A stretch of 16,591 nt of DNA from Chloroflexota bacterium (GTDB lineage: Bacteria; Chloroflexota; Limnocylindria; P2-11E), in NCBI GenBank assembly GCA_005881085.1, contig VBGU01000120.1, positions 1 through 16,591 of the forward strand, written 5' to 3'. Below the pieces are notes generated by a model that searched no databases, was not told the origin of the DNA, and saw only the letters and a list, made by a program, of their open reading frames with translations. The position numbers were made by a program, and so were the translations under genes. Below, piece after piece: positions 1 through 6,682 of the stretch (position 1 is its first letter; every line of letters begins with the position of its first letter).

Positions 1-5
1 TTAGT

Positions 6-18
6 ACCGCTTCGCGGT
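6..18. repeat. Small inverted repeat upstream of the first gene
   Basis: A five-base-pair stem, ACCGC and GCGGT, surrounds a TTC loop. It lies in the 62-92 bases before the first recognisable gene. The same TTC loop occurs in the gnd/tkt intergenic hairpin. No T-run follows, so it is not an obvious terminator. The first few bases could be the tail of an upstream gene, for example a TAG at 2-4, but this cannot be decided here. Confidence 0.3.
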
Positions 19-78
19 GGCGCCCGTCGTCGGCCGCTCGCGGGAGTCAACTCGCGCGGCCGGTGCTCCGAGGGTCCC

Positions 79-84
79 TAAACT
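79..84 (+). promoter_or_regulatory. Possible -10 box for a leaderless transcript of the first gene
   Basis: TAAACT lies eight bases before the ATG at 93. There is no convincing Shine-Dalgarno directly before that ATG; GAGGG at 70-74 is too far away. A TANNNT box at this distance is the pattern of leaderless transcripts in many high-GC bacteria. I see no clear -35 box. The same arrangement recurs at other transcription-unit starts in this window, which raises confidence a little. Confidence 0.35.
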
Positions 85-92
85 CGCCAGCG

Positions 93-2189
93 ATGCGACA
101 GGTCAGCCTCGCGACGAAGATCGGGACGACCGCGGACCTGCGACCCGGTGCGCCCGATGTGATCGTCGCGAGCGAACCCACCCTCGGCGCGACGCTACGG
201 ACGAAGGGGCGCTTCTACTTCTTGTGCGAGGTCGCGCGGCAGCACGGTAATGCCGGCGGCGACGTCGCGAAGGAGGTCGCCGACCTCGCTCGCCAGGAGT
301 ACTACTACGACCTCTCGGCGGGGATCGAGGTCTCGCTCCGCAAAGCGCTGCGGCAGGCGAATCGGCGGGCCGCACAGCGCCTTCGCGACCAACGCGGACG
401 GGTCGCACTCCACTGCGCGTGCGCGGTCGTCGTGAACAACGAGCTCTACGCGGCGCGGATCGGCGCAGCGCAGGTCTTTCTCGTGCGACGCGCTCGTCTG
501 TTCCTCCCTGGCGACGAACCGGGCGAACTCGCGGACTTCGTACATCGCACCACGACGCGGGAAGCAGAGTCGCTCGGCGGCGTCGCCGATGTGCTGCCCG
601 ACGTGTGGCGCCAGAGCATCGAGCCTGGCGACACGCTCATCCTGGCGTCGGGCGCGCTCGTCGAGGGCCTCGGCGCCGAAGCGCTGAAGAATGCCGCGAT
701 CACGCTCCACCCGCGCGCGGCGGCCGAGCACATCAACAACCGCGCCGTCGCGGACGGCGTCATCGGCAGCGCCGCCGCGATCTTCATCGAGGTGAGCGCC
801 GCGACCGGCGCGGCAGGCCGGGTCGTCCCCGAGCCAGCGTCCGCCGAGGCCACAGAGGTGCTCATCGCGGAGGGCATTCGCTCGCGACTCGAATCCATCT
901 GGCGCCGGCGTCCCAAGGTCGCGCAGGCGATCGGCGCCGCGGCCGTGCCCGCCGCGAAGGCGGTGGGGAAGACCGTGGCGGTCGGCTTCGAGCTGATGCC
1001 GCGGCGAGCGCCTCCGCTTCCACGCCGTCCGGATACCGCGCGCGACCGTTCGCGCCGCCAGCGCCGCGCCGCATCGCTGCTCGCGGTCCTGCTCCTGCTC
1101 GTGGCGGGAGGGATCGGCGCCCTGGCCTATCGGGACTTTCAGCAGAACCGCGTCACCGGCGATTACGCGCTCGCCATCCTGAGCATCGAGAGCGACATCT
1201 CGGCGGCGGAGCGGGCAGCGGACCGGAAGCCTCCCGACAACGAGCTGGCGCGCCAGAGGATCGATCACGCTCGCGTTGCTCTCGATGCGGCCGCTCGCTC
1301 GCCGGCGGCGGTGGAGTCTCACGTCGCGTCGCTTCGCGAGCAGATCGCCGCCCTCGACGACCGGATCACGGGAGTCGTCGTCGACCTCGCGCGCGTGACG
1401 GGAACCGATGGCCTTCCGATCGCCCCGGGAGCCAAACCGACCGCCCTCGTGGGCACGACGAATGGGCTCTACGCGGCGGACCCTGGCGCGGGCCGCCTCT
1501 GGAGGATCTTCGGCGACCCGACGCAGGTCGCCTCCGTGCTTACAAAGGGGACCCTCGATGTCGCCGCGCCCCGCCTGGTCGCAAACCTCGGCGAGGTCGT
1601 CTACTCGCTAGACGACCAGAAGCATCTCTGGCGGGCCGAGGGCACCGGTGTCGCCGACGTCACGCCCGATGATTCCGAGACGTGGAAGAGCGTCGACGCG
1701 CTCGCGGTCTTCGTGGCCAACCTGTACATCCTCGACGCCACGAGCGGTCAGGTCTGGAAGCACGAGTCGTTTCCGGGAACGTCATTCCTCCGCGCGGTGG
1801 GGTATCTCACCCAGCCGATACCGGCAGGAGTCGGGCGATCGATCGCCGTTGATCAGGACATCTGGATCATCACGACGCAAGGCGAGATCCTCCGCTTCCG
1901 CCGCCTGACGACATCGTTCACCGCCTCGCGCGTCGACTTCGTCCCGCGATGGACGGGGGTTCCCATCAAGCCCACTGCCGTACAGGCCATCGACATCCAG
2001 CGCGCCATCTACTTTCTCGACGCGGCGAATAAGGTCGTCGTGCAGATGACCCGTGACGGCGGCGAGATGGCGCGCTTCCCGCTTCCATCGAATCTGCCCG
2101 AGCCGAGCGCGTTCTACGTGTCCGAAGGCCTACGCACGATCTACACGATCCACGGTTCGAAGGTGGTGGCGACGGAGCTCCGCGCGTGA
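93..2189 (+). CDS. Membrane-anchored PP2C-like pseudophosphatase with extracytoplasmic propeller-like domain
   Basis: A 698-residue protein, start taken at ATG 93; a GTG at 63 would add ten residues. Residues 1-235 follow the PP2C order: a glycine-rich stretch after the first strands, a core helix rich in Ala/Arg, then RIGAAQVFLVRR and EPGDTLILASG. These match GDSRxYLxRxG and RPGDRLLLCSDG in the phosphatase at 10279-11073. The metal-binding acidic positions are replaced: GDSR reads GAAQ, CSDG reads ASGA, and GEDN reads roughly GVIG. Catalysis is therefore unlikely. A basic linker (about 235-325) precedes one membrane segment (about 328-346), an alpha-helical Ala/Arg/Asp-rich stretch (about 350-430), and repeated strands such as NGLYAADPGAGRLWRI, QDIWIITTQGEILRF and RAIYFLDAANKVVV, suggesting a beta-propeller (about 440-698). 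The inference is a sensor or scaffold bridging outside and cytoplasm. The stop overlaps the rhomboid start by four bases, so the two are probably co-translated. Confidence 0.75.
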   Translation: MRQVSLATKIGTTADLRPGAPDVIVASEPTLGATLRTKGRFYFLCEVARQHGNAGGDVAKEVADLARQEYYYDLSAGIEVSLRKALRQANRRAAQRLRDQRGRVALHCACAVVVNNELYAARIGAAQVFLVRRARLFLPGDEPGELADFVHRTTTREAESLGGVADVLPDVWRQSIEPGDTLILASGALVEGLGAEALKNAAITLHPRAAAEHINNRAVADGVIGSAAAIFIEVSAATGAAGRVVPEPASAEATEVLIAEGIRSRLESIWRRRPKVAQAIGAAAVPAAKAVGKTVAVGFELMPRRAPPLPRRPDTARDRSRRQRRAASLLAVLLLLVAGGIGALAYRDFQQNRVTGDYALAILSIESDISAAERAADRKPPDNELARQRIDHARVALDAAARSPAAVESHVASLREQIAALDDRITGVVVDLARVTGTDGLPIAPGAKPTALVGTTNGLYAADPGAGRLWRIFGDPTQVASVLTKGTLDVAAPRLVANLGEVVYSLDDQKHLWRAEGTGVADVTPDDSETWKSVDALAVFVANLYILDATSGQVWKHESFPGTSFLRAVGYLTQPIPAGVGRSIAVDQDIWIITTQGEILRFRRLTTSFTASRVDFVPRWTGVPIKPTAVQAIDIQRAIYFLDAANKVVVQMTRDGGEMARFPLPSNLPEPSAFYVSEGLRTIYTIHGSKVVATELRA

Positions 2190-2884
2190 TCCCGCTTCGC
2201 GACCAGAACCCGACGACGAAGACGCCGATCGTCAACCGGCTTCTGATCGTGGCGAACATCCTCGTGTGGATCTATGTCCTCACTCTCGTGCGCCAGCCGA
2301 GCGCGATCGCGGCCTTCTACGACCAGTACTCGTTCGACTGGACGGAGTTCGTGACCCAGATCGCGCAGGGACACCTCGCGCTCGCGACCTTCGTGCCGCT
2401 CTTCTCCCACATGTTCGTGCACGGCGGGTGGCTGCACGTGATTGGGAACATGGTCTACCTATGGATCTTCGGCGACAACGTCGAGGAGCGACTCGGGAGC
2501 GGCCAGTACTTCGTCTTTTACATCCTGTGCGGGATCGTGGCCGCGATCGGCCAGGGCCTCGTGCAGCCCGAACCGATGGTCGGCGCGTCCGGCGCGATCG
2601 CCGGGGTCCTCGGCGCGTACGTCGTCATGTTCCCCGCCGCGCGGATCTCGACGCTCGTCTTCCTCGGGATCTTCATCACGATCGTGCAGCTGCCGGCGCT
2701 GGTCGTGATCGGATTCTTCATCGTGCTTCAGGCGATCGATGCTCTCGCCGAGCTCCGCCTCACCGCGCATCAAGCGGCGGAAAATATCGCGTACTTCGCG
2801 CACATCTTTGGGTTCGTCGCCGGAATACTGCTGCTTCTGCTGTTGAGGCGGCGGCGCGAGCAGGGTCGATTCCGTTTCGGCTAG
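2186..2884 (+). CDS. Rhomboid family intramembrane serine protease
   Basis: A 232-residue integral membrane protein that should cleave transmembrane segments of client proteins within the bilayer. The catalytic serine is in GASGAIAG (Ser135) and the catalytic histidine in FAHIFGFVAG (His206). The HVIGNM motif in the second membrane region, which contributes His and Asn to the oxyanion site in rhomboids, precedes them. About six hydrophobic segments and a short Arg-rich C-terminus (RRRREQ) fit a typical bacterial rhomboid. The GTG start at 2186 overlaps the TGA of the upstream membrane protein (GTGA), indicating translational coupling. A functional link, with the upstream protein as client or regulator, is possible but unproven. 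Confidence 0.93.
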   Translation: MIPLRDQNPTTKTPIVNRLLIVANILVWIYVLTLVRQPSAIAAFYDQYSFDWTEFVTQIAQGHLALATFVPLFSHMFVHGGWLHVIGNMVYLWIFGDNVEERLGSGQYFVFYILCGIVAAIGQGLVQPEPMVGASGAIAGVLGAYVVMFPAARISTLVFLGIFITIVQLPALVVIGFFIVLQAIDALAELRLTAHQAAENIAYFAHIFGFVAGILLLLLLRRRREQGRFRFG

Positions 2885-2907
2885 CGCACGCACGCCCGAT
2901 ATGGGGC

Positions 2908-2934
2908 TTGCGTGCCGGTTCGACCGGGTAGGCT
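2908..2934 (+). promoter_or_regulatory. Possible promoter for the DUF151-lysA unit
   Basis: TAGGCT at 2929-2934 lies seven bases before ATG 2942, and TTGCGT at 2908-2913 is a weak -35 candidate with a short 15-base spacer. The region sits in the 57-base gap after the rhomboid stop. The spacing of the -10 box to ATG 2942 suggests a leaderless transcript and supports that start over the upstream GTG codons at 2912 and 2936. Confidence 0.4.
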
Positions 2935-2941
2935 TGTGACG

Positions 2942-3436
2942 ATGCTCGTGCCGTGTTCGGTCGAGTCGGTGCGCGTCCACGTGCTCACGAATCAACACGT
3001 CGTGCTCCTGCAGGCCGAGGGGGTGCGCCGTCTTCTGCCGATCTGGATCGGACCGGATCAGGCGTACAGCATCGCCACGCGGATCGCCGGCATCACCAGC
3101 GAGCGTCCCCTGACGCACGATCTCATCGTGGACATGCTCACGAAGATCGGTGCCGAGATCACCCGCGTCGTTGTGAAGGACCTCGTCGCCGACGACTCCG
3201 GCGGCGGCGTTTTCCATGGCAGCGTCTTCGTGCAGATCGCCGACCGCGAGATCGAGGTGGACTGCCGTCCCTCCGACGCGATCGCGCTCGCGGTCCGCTG
3301 TTCCGCGCGGATCCTCGTGAGCGAGACCGTCCTCGATCGGTCGGCGATCACCGCCGAGTCGAACGACGACGACCAGCTCTCGGTGTTCAAGGAGTTCATC
3401 GAATCGCTGCCCGACGATCCGCAACAGAACTCCTGA
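2942..3436 (+). CDS. Bifunctional nuclease / DUF151 domain protein
   Basis: A 164-residue protein covering one DUF151 (BFN) domain. Family signatures are visible: RRLLPIWIGPDQA near the N-terminus, RPLTHDLIVDML in the middle, FVQIADREIEVDCRPSDAIALAVR, and an acidic tail (SNDDD...LPDD). Plant members were reported as RNase/DNase enzymes. Bacterial members are widespread and mostly uncharacterised, so the nuclease label is by family only. I chose ATG 2942 because family members usually begin a few residues before the first strand (here VESVRVH) and because of the -10-like box seven bases upstream. In-frame GTG codons at 2936 and 2912 would add two or ten residues. It is followed after four bases by lysA, with which it probably forms an operon. 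Confidence 0.88.
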   Translation: MLVPCSVESVRVHVLTNQHVVLLQAEGVRRLLPIWIGPDQAYSIATRIAGITSERPLTHDLIVDMLTKIGAEITRVVVKDLVADDSGGGVFHGSVFVQIADREIEVDCRPSDAIALAVRCSARILVSETVLDRSAITAESNDDDQLSVFKEFIESLPDDPQQNS

Positions 3437-3440
3437 CGGC

Positions 3441-4742
3441 GTGATCGAGGACGCGATCTGGCCCCTTCGTACGGCCGTTGGCCGCGACGGGCACGTCAGG
3501 ATCGGAACGCATGACCTCGCGGCCCTCGCCGACCGGTACGGCACGCCTCTGTACGTCTACGACGCCGAGACGATCCGCGCGAGCCTGCGTGAGTACGTCG
3601 ACGCGTTCTTCCGGTACCGGCCGGTGCGGGTCGCCTATTCGGTGAAGGCCTGCGCCCTCATCGGGGTGGGCGCGGTCATCGCACGTGAGGGAGTCGATGC
3701 GAGCGTCGCATCGCTCGGAGAGCTCGAGGCCGCGCGGCGGGCCGGCTTTCCCGTGTCGCGGATGGAGCTGCACGGCAACGCCAAGCCCGACGACGAGGTC
3801 GCTGCGGCCCTGGTGGCGCGCATCGGGCGCTTCGTGGTCGACGGCGCTCACGACATCGAGCGGCTCGCTCGCCTTGTGCACGGCCGCCGGCACCGTCCGC
3901 AGGCGGTGTGGCTACGCGTCGCGCCCGGCATCAAGGTGGACACCCACCCGCACCTCGTGACCGGAACGGTCGACAGTAAGTTCGGCGCGCCTGTCAGCAC
4001 CGGCGAAGCGCTCGCCCAAGCGCAGCAGATCGCGCGTGCGAAAGGCCTCGCGCTGGTCGGCATCCACGCGCACATCGGCGCCCAAGTCCGCGACGCGCGC
4101 CCCTATGGCGAGCTGGCGCGCGCCCTCGTCGCCTTCGCGAAGGAGGTGCACGCCGCGACCGGCGCGCCGATAACGGAGCTGGGGATGGGGGGTGGCGTCG
4201 CGGTGCGTCTGCGTTCGACCGAGGAGGCGCCTCTGCTGGACGAGTACGCGCGTGCGGTCACCGGGCCTGTGCGGAAGGATCGCGCGCTGCGCGGCGCGAC
4301 GGTGTACGTCGAGCCAGGGCGCGGGCTCGTCGGGCGCGCCGCCGTCGCCCTGTATCGCGTCGTCGGGACCAAACGCGTGCCGAACGTGCGCACGTTCGTC
4401 GCGGTCGACGGAGGGATGGGGGACAACATCCGCCCGGCGCTCTACGGCGCCGAGTACAGCGCGGTGCTCGCGGCACGCGCGAGTGAACCCGCGACGGAGG
4501 AGGTCGCGGTCGCGGGGAGGTACTGCGAGTCCGGCGATGTCCTGATCCGCTCGGTGCGCTTGCCCACCGCACATTCGGGCGACCTCCTCGCGATCCCGGC
4601 GGCAGGTGCGTACAGCGTGGCGATGTCATCGAACTACAACGAGACCCCGCGGCCCGCGGTGGTCCTCCTCGATGGCGCCCGGGCTCGTGTCATCCGCGAG
4701 CGCGAGACGATCGAGGACATCTGGCGGCTCGAGCGCCGCTAA
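3441..4742 (+). CDS. lysA: Diaminopimelate decarboxylase
   Basis: A 433-residue fold-type III PLP enzyme that converts meso-diaminopimelate to L-lysine and CO2, the last step of lysine synthesis, in the cytoplasm. The PLP lysine is Lys69 in AYSVKA. Further motifs are HPHLVTG with SKFG (substrate and PLP region), GIHAHIGAQ, the glycine-rich loop GMGGG, EPGRGLVG, the active-site CESGD (Cys362) and SNYNETPRPA near the C-terminus. Related decarboxylases for ornithine or arginine are less likely, because the HxxxxTGxxxSKFG and CESGD signatures fit LysA. The start is GTG 3441, four bases after the DUF151 stop. Its TAA stop interlocks with the stop of the convergent glycosyltransferase (CTAA, 4739-4742), leaving no room for a separate terminator. 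Confidence 0.95.
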   Translation: MIEDAIWPLRTAVGRDGHVRIGTHDLAALADRYGTPLYVYDAETIRASLREYVDAFFRYRPVRVAYSVKACALIGVGAVIAREGVDASVASLGELEAARRAGFPVSRMELHGNAKPDDEVAAALVARIGRFVVDGAHDIERLARLVHGRRHRPQAVWLRVAPGIKVDTHPHLVTGTVDSKFGAPVSTGEALAQAQQIARAKGLALVGIHAHIGAQVRDARPYGELARALVAFAKEVHAATGAPITELGMGGGVAVRLRSTEEAPLLDEYARAVTGPVRKDRALRGATVYVEPGRGLVGRAAVALYRVVGTKRVPNVRTFVAVDGGMGDNIRPALYGAEYSAVLAARASEPATEEVAVAGRYCESGDVLIRSVRLPTAHSGDLLAIPAAGAYSVAMSSNYNETPRPAVVLLDGARARVIRERETIEDIWRLERR

Positions 4743-5461
4743 TCGCGCGGGTGGAGCCAGAGCCGAGCGCGTAACCGAACGAGGTCGCGGATCGCGCGTG
4801 CGATGACGCGCGGCGACGCACCCTTCGGCTCGTGGGCGGTGCGAGGGAAGTGCCGCACGCCGACCTGGCGGACGCGCACGCCGGCGCGGCGCAGGGTGAT
4901 GAGGAGCTCGGGTGAGAAAAATGCCCCGTTCGACCGTACGCGCTCGAGCGGCACCCGCTCGAACACCTCTCGGCGAAAGAGCTTGAAGGCGCAGTCGACG
5001 TCACGCCAACCGCCGCCGAACAACAGGCGGATGAGGCCGTTGTAGACCCACGCTACGAAGAGGCGTCGCGCTGGGTCGGCCCGCTTCTTTCGGAAGCCGA
5101 CGACCGCGTCGGCGCCATCGGTCTCCGCGATGAGCAGCGCGAGGTCCTCGAGCGCGAACTGGCGATCGCCGTCGGTGAAGAAGATCCACCGCTTCGTGGC
5201 AGCGACGAGACCGGAGCGGACGGCACCGCCGTAGCCACGACGGGTCCCGTGATGGATGACCCGGACGCGTGGGTCCTTCCTCGCCAGCTCGTCGGCGATC
5301 ACGCCGGTGCGATCGCTGCTGCCGTCGTCCACGACGGTGATCTCGAAGTCATCGGCGAAGCGCGGCAATACGGCGAGAGCCTCTTCAACGATCGGGGCGA
5401 CGTTGTCCTCTTCGTTCAGTGCGGGAAAGAAGAACGAGAGGCCATCGAGCCGTGCGGGCAC
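4739..5461 (-). CDS. Family 2 glycosyltransferase, polyprenyl-phosphate mannose/glucose synthase type
   Basis: A 240-residue GT-A enzyme resembling dolichol-phosphate mannose synthase. It would move a sugar from a nucleotide donor to a polyprenyl phosphate on the cytoplasmic face. Motifs: PALNEEDNV near the N-terminus, VVDDGSSDRT (residues 44-52), RGYGGAVRSG, and the metal-binding TDGDRQF (DGD at 97-99), then a VDCAFKLFRREVFE motif typical of this subfamily. No C-terminal membrane segments are present, as in soluble Dpm1-type enzymes. The start is GTG 5461. It diverges from the GT-C gene at 5492 and lies near a PMT-like gene, so its lipid-linked sugar is probably their donor. The sugar identity (mannose or glucose) cannot be read from the sequence. 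Confidence 0.88.
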   Translation of the reverse strand: MPARLDGLSFFFPALNEEDNVAPIVEEALAVLPRFADDFEITVVDDGSSDRTGVIADELARKDPRVRVIHHGTRRGYGGAVRSGLVAATKRWIFFTDGDRQFALEDLALLIAETDGADAVVGFRKKRADPARRLFVAWVYNGLIRLLFGGGWRDVDCAFKLFRREVFERVPLERVRSNGAFFSPELLITLRRAGVRVRQVGVRHFPRTAHEPKGASPRVIARAIRDLVRLRARLWLHPRD

Positions 5462-5491
5462 AGGCCCGCAAGGTTAGCGTGTTGGTGTCGC
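5462..5491. promoter_or_regulatory. Compact divergent promoter between the two glycosyltransferase genes
   Basis: Only 30 bases separate two divergent starts, so both promoters must overlap. AGGTTAGCGT at 5471-5480 contains back-to-back -10-like boxes: TAACCT on the minus strand, nine bases before GTG 5461, and TAGCGT on the plus strand (5475-5480), eleven bases before ATG 5492. Neither start has a strong Shine-Dalgarno. If used, the minus transcript would be nearly leaderless. No -35 boxes are convincing. Confidence 0.35.
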
Positions 5492-6682
5492 ATGACCGTG
5501 TCGGACCGAGCAGCCGCGATATGGATCGGTGTGATCGTGGCCGCGATATACGTGGCGGCCGGCATCGGACTTTCCACCGACTACGACTACTACGGCCGGT
5601 TGGCGGACGCGTTTCTCCACGGACGGTGGTGGTTGAGCGAGGCGCCATCGTGGCTCAACGAGCTCCTGCCATGCGGCGACGGACGTTACTGCGTCGTGTA
5701 CCCGCCTCTCCCCGCGATCCTGTCGCTGCCGCTCGTGCCGTTCTTTCCGACGGCGGTCGCGCAGGTCGTCGCGTCACGGATAGTGGGCGGTGCGTCGGCT
5801 GGCGTTCTCTACTACGGGCTGCGCGCGTACGGTGCTCCGCGCACGTACGCCTTCGCGGGCGCATTGCTCTCGGCGTTCGGGACGACGCTCTTCTTTTCGA
5901 GCGTCGACGGCCGCGCGTGGTATGCGGCGCATTCGGCGTCGATGCTCTTTTTAGCCTTGGCCTTCGCCGTCGCGGCGCGCGGCGGTAACGCGGCCGCGAT
6001 CGGCGCGCTGATCGGGATCTCGGCGCTCGCCCGCTTGCCGGTCGCGCTCGCGGCCCCGGCGCTTGCGCTCCTCTGCGCGCGTCGCGCGGGAACGCCGTAC
6101 GGACGCTCTCTCGCGGGCGTGATCGCGGGCGGGGTGCCGTTCGCGATCGTCTACGTCGGCTACAACCTCCTGCGCTGGGGCACGCCGCTCGACGACGGGT
6201 ACGCGCGTCTCACCCAGGGCGACGTGTTCTTCAACCACGGGCTCTTCTCGCCGCTCTACCTGCCACGGCAGCTGTACGCGATCTTTCTTCAGGATCCCGA
6301 GATCGTCCCGAACACGCCATTCTTTTGGCGCCCGCGCTTCATCGGCATGAGCCTCTTTCTGACGACGCCCGTGTTCCTCTGGGTCTTCGTCGCGCTGCGC
6401 GAGATCCGCCGCGACGTCGACGTGGTCGCGACCGCAGCGGCGGCACTCCTCGCCCTCCTGCCGGACCTCTTCCACGGCACCGTGGGCTTCCAGCAGTTCG
6501 GTTACCGTTTCAGCATCGACGCGCAACCGTTCCTGGTCGCGCTGGCGCTGGCGGGCGACGGTCTCTTCCGCGGGGTGTGGCGGCGCTGGCCGACGATCGT
6601 CTTGTTCGTCGCGATAGTCGTTTCGCTCGCCGTGAACATCTACGCGACGATCGCGATCACGCGCTTCGGGTACTGGCAATGA
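5492..6682 (+). CDS. GT-C superfamily membrane glycosyltransferase (hypothetical)
   Basis: A 396-residue polytopic membrane protein with about ten hydrophobic segments. The first membrane helix (about residues 8-27) is followed at once by STDYDYYGRLAD, an acidic loop of the kind that carries the catalytic aspartate in GT-C enzymes (Asp30 and Asp32 are candidates). YPPLPAIL in the next loop is also typical of this superfamily. Such enzymes transfer sugars from polyprenyl-phosphate donors outside the membrane. Two cysteines in LPCGDGRYC could form a disulfide in the extracytoplasmic loop. The start is ATG 5492; a longer frame from 5249 runs through the antisense of the neighbouring gene and is rejected. 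The stop overlaps the next gene's ATG (ATGA, 6679-6682), so the two are coupled. Exact acceptor unknown. Confidence 0.8.
   Translation: MTVSDRAAAIWIGVIVAAIYVAAGIGLSTDYDYYGRLADAFLHGRWWLSEAPSWLNELLPCGDGRYCVVYPPLPAILSLPLVPFFPTAVAQVVASRIVGGASAGVLYYGLRAYGAPRTYAFAGALLSAFGTTLFFSSVDGRAWYAAHSASMLFLALAFAVAARGGNAAAIGALIGISALARLPVALAAPALALLCARRAGTPYGRSLAGVIAGGVPFAIVYVGYNLLRWGTPLDDGYARLTQGDVFFNHGLFSPLYLPRQLYAIFLQDPEIVPNTPFFWRPRFIGMSLFLTTPVFLWVFVALREIRRDVDVVATAAAALLALLPDLFHGTVGFQQFGYRFSIDAQPFLVALALAGDGLFRGVWRRWPTIVLFVAIVVSLAVNIYATIAITRFGYWQ

Noticed and set aside
195..1322. Large minus-strand open frame opposite the first gene
   Set aside because: Arg-rich low-complexity translation with no motifs; typical antisense shadow in high-GC DNA. 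The plus frame has a membrane helix, PP2C-like and propeller patterns.
2459..3544. Large minus-strand open frame opposite rhomboid and DUF151
   Set aside because: It spans two well-supported plus-strand genes and shows only charged shadow sequence.
5249..5491. Upstream extension of the GT-C gene
   Set aside because: It is antisense to the conserved N-terminal motifs of the polyprenyl-phosphate synthase; membrane topology starts properly at ATG 5492.
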